Shown: positions 19,336-31,588, counted from the first letter of the stretch. The stretch: 64,000 nt of DNA from Vibrio taketomensis (GCF_009938165.1 NZ_AP019650.1:248001-312000); one strand, 5' to 3'. Notes: generated by a model not told the origin, from the sequence alone. Numbers and translations: made by a program.

Positions 19336-20120
19336 TAACTCAAATGTGTGATGGGGTGATTAATACTGAAAATCCATACTTTTGGTGTATGCGGATGCTC
19401 TCGTATTGTTATAGTTTTGTGTTTAATATTATCTATTATTTTTCAATAACTTATAGTGTTAGCTTTGTGTTTTATAACGCGATGCATTTGCTGTTTTAAT
19501 CGTGTTGATTGATAATTATTGTTATACAAACACTTAAATTGTATGATTATTTAATTGTTATTTATGTTCGTTAAATTTAAAAATAAATTGACGATCTTTG
19601 GTTTAGATTGCTTTCTGGTTGCTGGTTTGTTGAGTGACTTTGAGGTTGAAAGCAAATGTGTCACGATATTTTATATGTGGCATTGCTTTTGTGATGATGT
19701 TCAGCTCTTACTAAGAAAGGTGAATTTGGAACTTATGTTTTGTATTGCATGAATTATGTACTGGGTAAACGAAATTTAGTTGGTAATGGTGGTAATAAAT
19801 AATACAAATGGCGTGAAATAGGATAGGGAGTGATATACCACGTAGATCTTTGGACCCGGCTAATTTGATTGTGTGTCCAATAAAAAGCCCGCGATAGCCT
19901 GTAAATCGTATAAAAGGGTCAGCAATAGTTTGCCCTGACTGTCGAGACCCGCATCACGTAATCAAAGAAAGCGTTTGGAATGATGACGTAAAGAGTTATG
20001 ACCCTACCATTTCAATTTACGTCATTTATCAGTATCGCAAGCTTTGACTTAGCCTTACGTTAAGAGAGAGTCACTAAGAAGATTTCTATTGTCTCGCATG
20101 CTTATTAAGAGCGTACAGGT
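19336..20120. other. 785-bp AT-rich region without a recognised gene
   Basis: Mostly promoter-like AT-rich DNA. The minus strand at 19860-20030 has a broken coding-like stretch (VITLYVIIPNAFFDYVM, then DAGLDSQGKLLLTLLYDLQA, stop 19860) that I cannot assign; it may be the tail of a lost gene. No IS ends or RNA genes seen. Confidence 0.4.
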
Positions 20121-21286
20121 TTATTTTGCTAGTTTATAAACTTCTACAATATCTTCTTTGGTAATCGGTCGAACACCTATCGTGTTGGTTCCAGGGATCG
20201 CAAACATACGTACAACGTCATCGGCCATTTGCTCATATTTGTCTTCTGGAATTTGATCATCAGATAATGTGATAAGCATACCGGTACGTTCAAACCATTC
20301 TTTTACTTTTACCGACAACAATTTAGCTGCTAGTTGATCATTTTGTTCTGTTACGCCAAAACAACGACGCGCAAGCTGTGCCCAACGCTCAGGACGTACA
20401 TCAGCAAAGTACTCAAGATAAGGAGGTACTACCATAGCCATTCCGCGTGCGTGGCGAACGTCAAAGCGCTGACAGCGGCATTTCAATCGAGTGCATCGGA
20501 ATTGAGCCTAGGCGACCTAACGCTTGAATACCAGACCAACCGAAGATCGAGCACAATGCAAGTTGACCACGTACGTCCAAATTGGTCGGATTCGTTGAAC
20601 TTTATCAAAGTTATCCATTAAGTTTAGGATCATGCCTTCTGTTAAGCGATCAGCGAAGCCGGAATCTGCATCACTTGATAAGTAGTGTCGATTAAGTGTG
20701 AGAAAATATCAATACAACTTTCGTTAGTGATAAAGTCAGTGATGTATGTAATTCAGGGTCAAGGATAGCGACTTTAGAATACGGTATTCACTGCGGCTGA
20801 AACTTTCTCTTTGTTTCCCAGTTAGTTAGTACGCCACCAGCATTACATCTGAGCCTGACGCTGCAACTGTCGGGATAGAAATGATTGGGAACGCTCGGTA
20901 TATTGCGTGGCGTGCGATCGCCAAGAACAACGTAGTCCCAGCAAGAGCCGCCGCTGAATGACGTTGCTGCGATGTATTTTGAGCCATCAATAACAGAGCC
21001 GCCACCGAGAGCAATCACAAGATCGCATTTCTCTTGGTTGAAAATTTGAATTGCCTTGTCGATAGTGTGCGCACGAGGGTTAGGTTCAATCTGTGAAAGT
21101 CACGACTTCACGCCGGCTGCCGTGAGAGATGTAATCACTTTGTCAATCACTGGAGCAAATGTTTCGTCTTCTTCGTAGGTTGCAAGCATTGCTTTTTACC
21201 AAAAGTTTTAGCCACTTGACCAACTTCAGCGAGTTTACCTGCACCGTACACTAATTTAGTTTGAAGTTCCACGCAAAATTTTGCAT
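20121..21286 (-). pseudogene. Iron-containing alcohol dehydrogenase, frameshifted
   Basis: A cytosolic NAD(P)-dependent type III alcohol dehydrogenase by family. The start is ATG 21286, with GAGGAAC as ribosome site, giving MQNFAWNFK. The cofactor motif is ALGGGSVIDGSKYIAA, preceded by EPNPRAHTIDKAI in another frame, then PTVAASGSD. The metal-binding His region is only partly readable (ARGMAMVVPPYLEYFADVRP), and the C terminus VGVRPITKEDIVEVYKLAK-like is intact. It may reduce aldehydes in uronate metabolism, but that is inference. An island operator lies 136 bp upstream. Confidence 0.8.
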
Positions 21287-21421
21287 TAATATGTTCCTCT
21301 ATTTGGACTCACAATCGACAAACCTTAGGTGTAATATGAGCTATCGAATCTGTTGAATGAATGTGTCTGATAAGCGAATGTTCTAAATTAAAGACTTATG
21401 TCTTAATGTGTTATTAGTTTA

Positions 21422-21432
21422 TTGTATTACAA
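21422..21432. promoter_or_regulatory. Island operator TTGTATTACAA
   Basis: The site lies in the gap upstream of the alcohol dehydrogenase gene and downstream of the EamA permease gene; flanks extend it to ATTGTATTACAAAT. Confidence 0.6.
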
Positions 21433-21664
21433 ATGAACTTTAAATGCTCTGATATCCAAATCATGCGCCAAAGCACACTTTTACTTTCTGATATAGGACG
21501 CGGTGGCTATAAGTATTTGATTGGTAATGCTTTGTGTTTTATTGCTTTGAATGGTGGTTTTGGAGAGAGATAAAAACTTGAACCATTTGTAGTACTAATA
21601 GCCTCTTGGGAATGTAAAGGGATTACCGTTGAGAGGCTAGATAGGAGAGTGGACGTTGAGGTGT

Positions 21665-22545
21665 TCAAGCCTGTCTGAAAGAATGGGCTTGCTTTCGTTT
21701 GAACTGATTGAATAGGCGACGCCATTTTATCGGCATCATCGGTAACACGATAAGTATAATGCCTACTGCTGTGAGCAAATCGGGTACTTCATCGAACCAG
21801 ATAACGCCAAATAGCGTGACAAAAGCTAAACCTGAATATTCTGCTAAAGCGATTTGGTTTGCGGAGCGAGCCTGAAAGCTTTGACAACCAGCGCGTGGTA
21901 AGCGAGAACAAAGAGGTTTATTGCGATTATCCACATCACGTGATTCCAATGTATGGTTTGCCACCCAGGTACCGCAAAGAGCAGCGCGCCAGGAATCGTC
22001 ATCAGTGTCGTCCAAAATAGCGTGCATACTAATGGTTGCTCTTGGGGCATCTTTGCGAATGAGTACGTTACCTACACCAATTGCTATAGGCCACCAAGCG
22101 CGATGATAGCTGCCCAGTGGAAGTGTTCTGGTCTTAACACAACTAAAACACCAGAAAATCCTATCATAGTCGCAGCTACCTTTGCTCTGGTTGGTCTCTC
22201 TTTAAGAATAGGACAGAGAGCGGTAGTACTAAACAATGGTCCGACGTAAAGATGGCATTTGGTGCAAGTGGTAAATGTGTAATAGCGACCATGGCGCTTG
22301 CGCTGCCGATCAATATCAGTGCGGCTCGCCAAAACGTAATCCAGTCACATCCCATATTTCGTTTAGGCTGCTCTAAACGCCACCACAGTGGTAAAAGTAA
22401 AATCAAACTGATGATTTGTCGAATAAATACGTACTGAAAGGTAGGGACTTCACCGTTAAGCATTTTAAGCGATACGTCAGAGAGAGAAGCGACTAGGTTC
22501 GCCGCTAAATAATAGAATAGCGTTAGTTACATTGGTTCTGGACAT
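21665..22545 (-). pseudogene. EamA/DMT-family permease, frameshifted
   Basis: A drug/metabolite transporter of about 295 residues with two EamA repeats. It starts at ATG 22545 (MSRTNVTNAIL) and ends at TGA 21665. Segments are MLNGEVPTFQYVFIRQIISL, the TM pair around RAALILIGSASAMVAITHLP, AKVAATMIGFSGVLVVL (second half of repeat 1), GNVLIRK, and repeat 2 with ANQIALAEYSGLAFVTLFGV. Several single-base losses occur, often in short runs. The substrate is unknown. Confidence 0.75.
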
Positions 22546-22553
22546 TTTAGATC

Positions 22554-23268
22554 TCATTTACTGAGGCGATAAAGAGTGCCGATGGTGGTATAACCTTGTG
22601 GGTTAATGCGATGTTGTTGTGCTAAGAGTAACTCTGCGGTAGCAACAGCATCGATCAACGCGCTATGGTTGTTATATTCTGGCAAAGCGTATCTTTGTCT
22701 GGTGTTCGAAAGAGTGACGTCAATTTGCTCGTGAGTATTAAACGTTTTTGTAACTGCTTTTCGATACGAAGCGTATCAATCCAGATTAATGGAGGCTGGT
22801 GAATCCCATAACACGCTCAAGATACTTATTGATGAAATTGGTCTCAACCATACATCCATGCGCGACTAAAATTTTGCCATGTGCAGCTTCAAATAAGGTT
22901 GCCATCGCTTGGTGAATGGTGACTCCTTCAGATAACATTTGCGGTGTAATATGATTAATTACTGCGGTTTCTGGTTTTATTTGGAGTCACTGTTGATATA
23001 CATGTGCTGGCTAGAAGCGAGATCTATTTTACTGCCAGTCATGAAAACCCATCCTATAGAGAGTATTAGGTCTTCATTGCAGTCTAAACCTGTCGTTTCG
23101 ATGTCGAGAACGATAAAGCTTACATCATTAGTGGGTTGGCTAGCTTCAAGTTGAGGTCCAAGCAAAAGCGCAAGCAACGACTCAGGTAACGAGTGGCGTT
23201 TTTACAAAACTTTCTCGCGCTCTTGTGATTTGAGCAAATGGGTGAAAGTAGTTGAATAGGCGCTTCAC
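22554..23268 (-). pseudogene. DnaQ-like 3'-5' exonuclease, frameshifted
   Basis: A DEDD-family exonuclease of about 238 residues. ExoI motif FIVLDIETTGLDCNEDLILS carries the catalytic D-x-E. ExoII is in ILVAHGCMVETNFI, and the H/YxxxD region is DTLCQN..ALIDAVATAELLL. The start GTG overlaps the TAG stop of the DUF294 gene (TAGTG at 23268), so the two are translationally coupled. Such DnaQ-DUF294 pairs often sit beside SSS symporter genes in proteobacteria. Confidence 0.78.
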
Positions 23269-25112
23269 TATCGACTCCCAAAACGCACTTTTGCGGCATC
23301 TTGCAGGTCTGCAATGATACGAAATGCATCTTTAAGTGTTGACGCTCGAAACTACCAAAAGTGTTTGGATCGATATGGTTGTTTGGTTCCTCGCCGCGTT
23401 TTAATGCTTCAAGTTGATGAGCAAAACGGAACGATAGTATGAACTGGTAAGCGTTGAGCATATTCTTGTAAGCGTCTTCACTGAGTACATTGTTCTCATA
23501 CGCGGCTTTAAACCTGTCGTCAGTTGCAGTTAAATCGCATTCCACCGCAAGACCGTAAATACGCGCTAAATCAATAATTAAATTGATAGCGTATTTTTAC
23601 ATCTAAGGTTTTTATTCTCGCCAGACTTTTCCAAAACTAGGCTATTAAAAATACCTAAGGGAGGATTAGTGTTTACCGCATCGTTAACCAACATCGACAG
23701 AAACTCACGGTTATCCCTGATGTTTCGGTGTAACTCATCGCGTAACTCTGTTTCGAACTGTTTGTTGCCAAAATTGTGCGAATCTCAAGAAAACGCTGAT
23801 ATTCAGCAGGCGTTCGTATTCTGGGTTCGCAACCCACTTCTTATAATATTTTCGCCACACATTGAGAGGTTGACACCATTTTGGTGTGGCAGCCATGAAC
23901 TTGCCACTACACAGAGGGTAGTCACAGCTTGCCAATCCATTGGTCACAATCATTGCTAAGTGTTTAAAGTAAATATGATCATTTTCAGTTGCGTCATCAC
24001 TCAAGACGATGGCACTGTCTTGATCAGACAGCATATGAACTTCGCTGCGAGCATGGGAACCCGCAACAATCCACGAGAAGTCACAGGGAGGAGGACCGAG
24101 TTTATCAATGGCGATTTGAATCAAGCGGCGTGTATGAGTCCATGATCATTGTCATCACTTTACCAATGACTTCTGGAGACTCGACCTTCAACAAGTGCTT
24201 CAAAATTGCTTGCCTTTCAGGAGTAAAACTAGAAAGCGATTTGACGCTGCCTGCATATTTGATTTTCTATCAAGAAGATGGCTTGTATGCGGTGGTTTTG
24301 TACTAGATGAGACGTTGTTAATACGCCGACTACTTTGTTGTCTTTACTAAAGGTAAATTACGAATGTTGTGTTGCATCATTAGAGATGCGGCATGAAGCA
24401 CTAAATCATCGGGTTTGACCGTAATAGGATCTGGAGTCATCACAGTTGAAATTGGGCTGTCAGTGCTAATGCCTTGCGCAATCACGCGTTTAGTCATATC
24501 TCGGTCAGTAATCAAACCAACGATACGTTGGTCTTGATAAATTACAGCACAAGGAGCATTTACACAGCATTTGGTTTGCGACTTGCTGAATGGATTGCTC
24601 GGTTGTCACAACAGCCACTTGACCACTGGCGACCCTTCGACGCGACGTATGAATAAGCCTTTTTCTTTATTAGACCAAACAACATCGAGCCCGGATTTAA
24701 GTCTCAGTTGAGCTTGAGATGCAAAATGCTCAGCGCATTCTGGGTAGGATTCAAATAATTGAGTCAATGCTTTATTAGGGAATGACGTAAAGCAGGGAAC
24801 TTTCAATTGCGATGGCATTGTAGCCCTGTTCGTTTGTAACGTTAGGCTCAAGCATTGTGAAGCCAAACAGGTCTTCAGGTCCTAGTTTTGCTCTCAATAC
24901 ACCATCATGCTTACGTTGTTCAACAGAGCCAGTACGAATGACGTACAGTGATTTTTCCGTCTTAGGGTTACACAGGTCAATATGCTGCCCTTTGCCAGGT
25001 AGGTTATTTGAACATGGCTAGCGAGTTCACGTAATGCGGCATTCGATATTTTATCGAAAGGATCGATTGAACTGAGAAACTGAAGAATGTTGGGTAGCAA
25101 AGAGTCAGTCAT
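23268..25112 (-). pseudogene. DUF294 nucleotidyltransferase-like protein with cNMP-binding and CBS domains, frameshifted
   Basis: A cytosolic signalling-type protein of about 620 residues. Order: an N-terminal cyclic-nucleotide-binding domain (MTDSLLPNILQFLSSIDPFD), CBS domains (ITDRDMTKRVIAQGISTDSP, VMTPDPITVKPDDLVLHAAS), then the DUF294 nucleotidyltransferase-like core with WIVAGSHARSEVHMLSDQDS (a GlnD-like GS..R.E...SDxD motif). A helical C-terminal domain with AYQFILSFRFAHQLEALKRG closes it. Multiple frame breaks. It is coupled to the exonuclease gene and probably senses a nucleotide signal for a neighbouring symporter (inference). Confidence 0.8.
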
Positions 25113-25199
25113 AGCATCGCGAGAAAAGGTGATTTGTATTATTATATATCCTAAATTTTACGATGTATTCTACAATCTCGTTTATTTATCTCTTTTGCT

Positions 25200-25233
25200 C
25201 ACAAACAAAAGAGCACGTTGATAACGCGCTCTT
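25200..25233 (-). terminator. Terminator after GntR regulator 1
   Basis: Stem AAGAGC-A-CGTT / AACG-C-GCTCTT, with TTTTGTTTGT tail on the minus strand. Confidence 0.65.
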
Positions 25234-25260
25234 CAGTCAAAGATAATTCGTCGAAACTTA

Positions 25261-25941
25261 TTAGATTAAACGGTGCTTAGACTCGAGCAGATGGTTTGCT
25301 GATGCTTGGCGCTCTTCATTACCGGCCATGATTGCATCGTAGATTTGACGGTGTTCTTTAATGCAACTGCCTTCTTCTGAAGAGTGCAATGAAGTTGACA
25401 AACATAGTCGTCAAAATATTACCAAATGGTAGATAGAAGTCATTGCCTGTTGCGTTAAAGATTAGGCTATGGAAACGAGTATCGACTTTCATCCACGCGT
25501 TTTGGTCAAAGTCATCAGCTTCAGCAATCTCAACCATTTGTTGGAAAGTTTCAGATAATTCAATTCGTTGTTCAGTCAGAAGGTGTTTTGCTGCTAGCGC
25601 ACAGGCCTCAGGCTCGATTGCGTCGTAAGCCTAAAATTGTGAGCAAAATTGGTGTATCTGCGAGCCCGTCCATCCACTCAATGAGCTGAGGGTCAAGAAA
25701 GTTCCAATAAGCGCGCTTATGACGCGAGCCCACTTTCGGACGAGATTCTAAAGACCTTTAGATGTGAGAAGTTTTACAGCCTCGCGAAGTGCCGTACGGC
25801 TAATCCCGAACTGTTCACAGCGCTATTTCACCAGGAAGAATCGAACCTTGCGCAAGTTTCTGACAAATACCGCGAGCAATCGCGCGCGACTTGAACGTGC
25901 AGGCTTTTAGAGCCAGAAATTGAATGAAATTCGCCAGACAT
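25261..25941 (-). pseudogene. GntR/FCD-family regulator 1, frameshifted
   Basis: A FadR-subfamily repressor of about 235 residues. It starts at ATG 25941 (MSGEFHSISGSKSLHVQVAR). The winged-helix part is readable (ILPGEIALCEQFGISRTALR, then LLTSKGLLESRPKVGSRHK), followed by the FCD ligand domain with ACALAAK-HLL, FHSLIFNATGNDFYLPFGN. FCD regulators commonly bind uronate-type sugar acids and TnGTnnnACnA-like operators. This matches the TTGTANTACAA sites of the island, making it a prime candidate for the local repressor. It is paralogous to regulator 2. Confidence 0.8.
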
Positions 25942-26280
25942 AAATTCACTTATTGGTTAAATATGTATTATTTAAGCCGTACTATAACACCACCTACTCA
26001 CATACCAAGCGGATGTTCACGTAATAGTAGAGACATGTCGCATCATAGGTTTGTAGAACACAGCTTGTTGTGACGGTGTTGTAGGTTGCGATTTTGATAG
26101 CTTGATTAATGTCAATTATTCATACAAAAGTCGTTATTTAGGCAAGTACTTTGATCAATCCACAAAAACAGCCAGGATTAGCGTCGTTTTACCATTTTAG
26201 AGTTAATTACCCTTGTAAGTAAAAATCTTATTGTATGATTATTTGAAATTGCACTAACTATGAATGATAGGTAAACCACA
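25942..26280. promoter_or_regulatory. Divergent promoter region GntR1 / SDR
   Basis: 339 bp between divergent genes. A degenerate operator (TTGTATGATTATTT at 26231-26244) lies about 40 bp before the SDR start. No other gene seen. Confidence 0.4.
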
Positions 26281-27030
26281 ATGTTTAACGATCTTAAAGG
26301 TAAACGAATTCTAATCACTGGCTCTACTGGTATGGGCAGCAGCGCGTGTATTTGCAAAATACGGTGCAAAAATTGGTATCAATAGCCATAGGTCCAGCAG
26401 ATGCAGTCAGAATCGAATTAACTGCTCTTGGTGGTGACGTTAAGTTTTCCAAGCTAATCTGATGGAAACGGCGGAATGTGAAAAGCTAGTAAAGAATTTA
26501 CTGCGCACTGGTGGTATGGATGTATTGATCAACAATGCAGGTGGTTTAGGTGGTCGTGAGAACTTAGAAAACATCGACGATGAATTCTGCAACCGTGTTA
26601 TGGATTTGAATGCACGTTCTGCGTTAATGACAACTAAGTATTCGATTCTCATCTACGCGCATCGGCTGCGGAATCTGGTGAAACGGCTTGTGTTATCAGT
26701 ACGGTTCAACGCCGCTCGCGAAGGCGGTGGTGTTGGTGCAGGTATTTATGCAGCATCAAAAGCATGGTTGCATGATATTCACCGTAACTGGGTTAAAGAA
26801 TTCACGAAAGATGGTATTCGTTTCAATATTGTTTCTCCAGGCACCATTGATACAGCATTCCACGATGGCAAATCAGATGAACTAAAAGCGGCGATTGCAA
26901 ACAGCATCCCTATGGGTCGTTTTGGTCGTATCGATGAAGTCGCACCAACGTTCGCTTTCTTTCACATGCATGTGCTGGTTATATCACGGGTCAAATCCTT
27001 GATGTAAACGGCGGTCAAATGGCGCCATAA
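26281..27030 (+). pseudogene. SDR-family DEH reductase (4-deoxy-L-erythro-5-hexoseulose uronate to KDG), frameshifted
   Basis: A short-chain dehydrogenase of about 250 residues: MFNDLKGKRILITGSTGMG (cofactor TGxxxGxG), NNAG in MDVLINNAGGLGGRENLE, and catalytic Tyr-x-x-x-Lys in IYAASKAW. The middle block is SPGTIDTAFH and the C terminus is GYITGQILDVNGGQMAP. In alginate pathways an SDR of this kind reduces DEH to 2-keto-3-deoxygluconate with NAD(P)H; the context (kdgF, kdgK, eda, lyases) supports this role. Frame breaks occur near 26333, 26388, 26450, 26655 and 26965. Confidence 0.8.
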
Positions 27031-27070
27031 GCGCAAGTGGTTTCGTTGTCTTGACGAATACTCTGACCAG

Positions 27071-27094
27071 AAAAGCCAGCTTCGTCTGGCTTTT
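27071..27094 (+). terminator. Terminator after DEH reductase
   Basis: AAAAGCCAG / CTGGCTTTT stem with a CTTCGT loop, ending in T4. Confidence 0.75.
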
Positions 27095-27190
27095 GATCGC
27101 AACTATTCTTAGATATTTAAACAATGGAGAAATATCGAGGAGCTGAGCATCCAGGCTCAGTTTTATTATAATTATTAGTAAGGAACGTCC

Positions 27191-27893
27191 ATGGCCAAAT
27201 TTCAATCGTTGACGAATCTCATCGAAAGATCCATGTCCAAGTTGCAAGACAAATTGCTCGTAAAATTTTGTCCGGTGAGCTCAAGCCAGGAGAAGCTCCC
27301 TAGTGAGATGGCGCTGTGCTGCGTTTGGCGTTAGTCGAACGGCATTAAGAGAATCAACAGTTACTTTCAGCTAAAGGCTTGATTGAATCGAGACCGAAAG
27401 TGGTACCACTATACGACCACGTAATCACTGGCATTTTAGATCCACAACTTCTGGAATGGATTCAGGATCTGGAGGATACAGAACCATTTCTAGCTCAATT
27501 TCTCGGAATGAGAAAAGCATTGGAGCCTGAGGCATGTGCTTTAGCTGCAAACAACGCCAGTGCAGACCATAGAAAAGCATTGTCTGTCATCTTTCAAAAA
27601 TGACATTAGCGGCTAATCGTTACGATTACGCTGATTGGACGGAGAACGATCATCTCTTCCACCAGACGATTTTCCTTGCAACAGGTAACCAATTTTATAT
27701 CCCTTTAGTAATATATTATCGACCATTTTAGATTATTTATTGATCATTCCGCTGAGGGCGGACGCTTTTGTTGGATGAGCACCAACAAATCTACGACGCG
27801 ATAATGGCGGGCAATGGCGATAAAGCAAGAATGGCATCTCATATGTTACTTAATGATGATAATCAGAGACTTGCTCAAGTTGCAAACGGTTAG
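27191..27893 (+). pseudogene. GntR/FCD-family regulator 2, frameshifted
   Basis: The start ATG 27191 gives MAKFQSLTNLIERSMSKLQ. The DNA-binding domain runs through SGELKPGEKLPSEMALC and FGVSRTALRESTKLL-like sequence in shifted frames. The FCD domain follows with DPQLLEWIQDLEDTEPFLAQ, MRKALEPEACALAANNASAD, HLFHQTIFLATGNQFYIPF and a tail ending QRLAQVANG at TAG 27891. It is a close paralogue of regulator 1, read in the opposite direction. It is followed by a MATE gene. Confidence 0.8.
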
Positions 27894-27977
27894 TTTTACG
27901 ATGGTTTTATACTGGGTTAGTTTAATAGTTAACAGAATAAAATCATCGTTGTATCTTCAGATTTAGTAGGCTACTCA

Positions 27978-29304
27978 GTGTCTAGCAAAAATATATTCGT
28001 ACAAATCTATCTCTCGCTTGGCCATTGGCAATAAACGCGCTGTTAATGCAGTCGATGCTAATGATTGATGTCTACCTTGTCTCTTCACTTGGTGAAATAT
28101 CACTTGCTGCGATGGGGATTGCATCCACTATTATTTCCTTCGTGCTCGGTATTCAAATGGCGTTTGCTAATGGTTCGCAATTGGTGCTTAGTCGTGCGGT
28201 TGGTTCAGGGCAAGTGAGTTCGTTGAATAAAGGCTTTTGGGCAGGGCTGTTTATTAACGGCATGATTGGGCTGTCATTTTGGCTTGCTTTGAGTTTATTT
28301 GATCGTGTTATCGTTGCATGGCTTACCAGCGATACGAGCTATTTACTGAAACACTTGGCTATTTGATGATAGCGAAATATATCGTGGTATTTAACGCGAT
28401 TACTCAAGTCGTCATTGCGCTGTTTAATGCAAGAGGAAAACTCGAACTCCATTTAAAGGTTACTTGATTGAACTACCAGTCAATGTGCTATGTTCGTACT
28501 TCTTGATTTTGGTTTAACGATTTTCAAGGCTTCGGTGTGATAGGTGCCGCAGCGGCATTGATCGCCATTCGATTGCTGTATTTGGTGACCTGTATCTTTT
28601 AGATAATTCACTAAAGTTGTCAACAAGGGCGTTAGATTCATCAATAAAGCGTAACGCTTTGAATCATTTTACGAAATATTTCCCGTTGCGGCCAACGTAA
28701 CCATGTTGCAAGTTGGTGCTACTGTTTACATGCTTTTCAAACTTTCAATAAATGCGTATGTTGCGATTACTATTATGCCTTGGGTCCGTGCGGGTACTCA
28801 ATTTATTACCGCCTGGGCATTGTCTTCGCCATTACGATTAGTCAGGCTATTGGCGCGAGAAGTTTGATGACTTGCGTAAAATGTTGATACAAGTATTGAT
28901 GTCTCTGTCGCTATTTCATTTTTATCTGCTTTGTTCTTCTTGGGATTAAGCCTGGTGTTACCGAGTTTTTATCCAGAGTTAGAGTCTTCAACTTATCATG
29001 CGTTAAGTGCGATTGCACCGTTGTACATTTTTTACCCATTGCTCGTGGATATAACACGGTTCATGGGCATGTTTTATGCTTTAGGTAAAACAACGGAAGT
29101 ATTCAAAGTTAACTTTACTGGTCAATGGCTCATCGCAATACCACTTTGTGCGTTAGTGATTATCTATTTTGATGGCTCAATTTTTGGGCGTTTGCCGTTA
29201 TGCCACTGGAAGAAATAGTGAAAATGTTGCCGTTTAGGATGATTGCGAGAAAGTCACTTATCGAATTTGATATGCACAAAGCTGATAAATTGATGTATGA
29301 CTAG
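27978..29304 (+). pseudogene. MATE-family efflux transporter, frameshifted
   Basis: An inner-membrane antiporter of about 445 residues. It starts with GTG 27978 (MSSKNIFVQIYLSLAWPLAI). An intact segment at 28025-28366 holds LMIDVYLVSSLGEISLAAMG and IQMAFANGSQLVLSRAVGSG, the usual MATE start. The second half has MLQVGATVYMLF and ALFFLGLSLVLPSFYPELES. Stop TAG 29302. It is distinct from the MATE gene at position 1. Its link to alginate use is unclear. Confidence 0.75.
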
Positions 29305-29396
29305 GTGTGTTGTCGATTTTGAGCCCTCAGGTTTCTCAGAGGGTCTTGTCTATATCATAGTCTTAAACATGATTAATATAAGTGAGTATCAATTAA

Positions 29397-29417
29397 AAGC
29401 CCATTTTCAATGGGCTT
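29397..29417. terminator. Hairpin between convergent MATE and lyase genes
   Basis: Perfect AAGCCCATT / AATGGGCTT stem with a 3-nt loop; a T-rich tail lies on the minus side. Confidence 0.6.
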
Positions 29418-29437
29418 CAAGTGTGCTGATTATGCTT

Positions 29438-31587
29438 CTAGGGGATGGTTAGAGACTGCTCAGCCCATTCCAAGGTAATAGGTTTGTGGTCTAAATCGAC
29501 ACATGCGATCGCATCAATTGAGCATGCCGCAACGACTAAATGCCGTTTTCTGATTTAAGTTGCCATTCTATATGGGTAACATTTGGGTTTGCATCAGAAA
29601 CGACGACAACATCGCCCTGGCTACAATCATAACCAAATTCGCAGGTTGGTTTGATATCGGTATGGCTCAGTAGCGACAGTTGATAGCTATGATTAGGGTG
29701 TTCTAACTTGAGTGTTGTGTTATCTATTTGACTCGCTAATTCAGTATGTAATCGCCATTGTAACGGCATGTCGTACTTTAATTCGATATCATCGATGATT
29801 ACTAACCCTTGTTTTGCAATAAACAATAAATAGCGAACGTGTCGTAAAGAATCTTGATAGGTGTTCGAAAGATCATTGCCACCAGATGCCAGTGTTTGCT
29901 GTTTTTCATACAGTACACACGCTGATGCCGATTCATCATCCAGTTTTGGCCGACACCATCAATCAGCGGTAAATTGTGAGCTTTACTGTTCCGAGTCCAA
30001 CTAAAATGGTGGTCACTGCCAAAACGATAACCGTAGCTACCCGTTGGGATGAGCACTCCAGGCCATTATCAATTAGTGCAATATTTCCTTGATCAGCGTG
30101 ACGATGAGAACTGTTGCCAAAAGGACTGGCACGGTATGCCAACGAGATATCGTGGTACTGGACCTTTCCTAGGCCTGCAAATGGATAAAAGCGATACTTA
30201 ATGTCACTGATACCTTCCGTCTTGTTTGCTGTTTCTTTATAGGTATTCGTGCAATGCAGTTGCTTAACCGTAGGGATCACATCTAGTAAATGTAAATCAA
30301 AGCTTTGGATATTTCGTTCCATTTCTCGGCATAAACTGCGCGCTTGTTTACTACCAAAACGCTCAGCATAGATTCGGAGGGTTTTGAGCAAAGAACCCTG
30401 GCCATTCGATACCATCACGTTTACACCAAAATCCGTCTCCAAATGGATGAATGGTGTCATTATTAGCAACAAAATCCATCGCAAAATGACTATATTGCTG
30501 ATAGAACGGATGGTTGTAAAAGCTGAAATTACTTAATCGTTCAACAGACAAGAAAATGGATGGTGCCATTTGCTGTATGACGAAGAGTAAAATGGACCTT
30601 CGGCCCAACTACCATCTTCACCACCATAAAATGGTAAAACGCATTGATAAATCATTAAGGCATAATTCAGCCAGCGTTCACATTCCTCAAGTTTATACTC
30701 CTTATGCAGCACAAGCAGCAATGCCAAGTATGAAGGAAGGCGAGAAGTATGAGAGTGCCCAGGATACTGTTTGAATTCATCTTGTGCTAAACGTTCTTCC
30801 ATCTGATAAGCAATACGAACGAGCATTGGACGAACATATTCTTTCTCGCTCTCGGTTAAAAGCGGTGACAACCAGTGATAGGCTAAAATAGGTTGCGTGA
30901 AAGAGACAAGCCAACTTCATCTCCCCATGTACATGGGCGAAGTAGGGATGCAGGACCTTCCGGCTCCACTCCGCTAATTGTAAAAGTAATTTAACCGCCA
31001 GTTGGCCATCGTCTTCAACTCCCCAAATTTTATAGAGTAGAGTTAATGACATTAAATCTCTGTCAATCCAACGGCGCACATTAGCAATAGCAGTGTTTGC
31101 CTCTTCTTTACCTCTTCGATAATGATTTGGGTATTGAATTGCATCGAGATCGGTAAACGAAGCAGTGCGTTTGAATTTTTCATATACCAACCAAGATTCT
31201 TGTTTTACTTCTTGAATATCTTCGTCGAAATACATCATGAACTGTTCGCGATTTGAGCAAAGTTCAAATAATTCTTTAGCGCTAGGTGGTAAATATGCTT
31301 GGCTAGTTTGATTTATCGAGAAATGATGCCATTGAGAGCGCAATCCATTTGAGTCACTAACATACCATCGGTAATCACCATTAGGTAATATTTGAGGGAT
31401 TTGTACAGGTGAGCTGGTGTTCTCGTATAGCCAACGATGGTTAAATGTCGTGTGCTCTAATACAAATGTGTAATTTTCTCTCCGTTTTGTTCTGGCCAAG
31501 TGAATCGAGGAGGGTTAACCGATGACACTTGATGATTTTAGGCGAAACAAATACTTGAAAATCGTGGTTACGCTCTAGGGTTAACAT
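29438..31587 (-). pseudogene. Heparinase II/III-fold oligoalginate lyase (PL15-like), frameshifted
   Basis: An exolytic polysaccharide lyase of about 716 residues, most like the PL15 enzyme OalA of V. splendidus by architecture. It has an N-terminal DUF4962 segment (PPRFTWPEQNG, HTTFNHRWLYENTSSPVQIP, NGDYRWYVSDSNG), then the alpha/alpha toroid with RRWIDRDLMSLTLLYKIWGV and a His/Tyr-rich centre (YGGEDGSWAEGPFY, GNSSHRHADQGNIALI). A C-terminal beta-sandwich closes it. Start ATG 31587 overlaps the acetyltransferase stop region (TAACATG). No signal peptide, so it would degrade imported oligomers in the cytoplasm. About seven frame breaks. Confidence 0.7.
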
Positions 31588-31588
31588 G

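Noticed and set aside
19860..20030. Possible IS fragment
   Set aside because: The stretch has coding-like pieces but no inverted repeats or transposase motif; I could not link it to any IS family.
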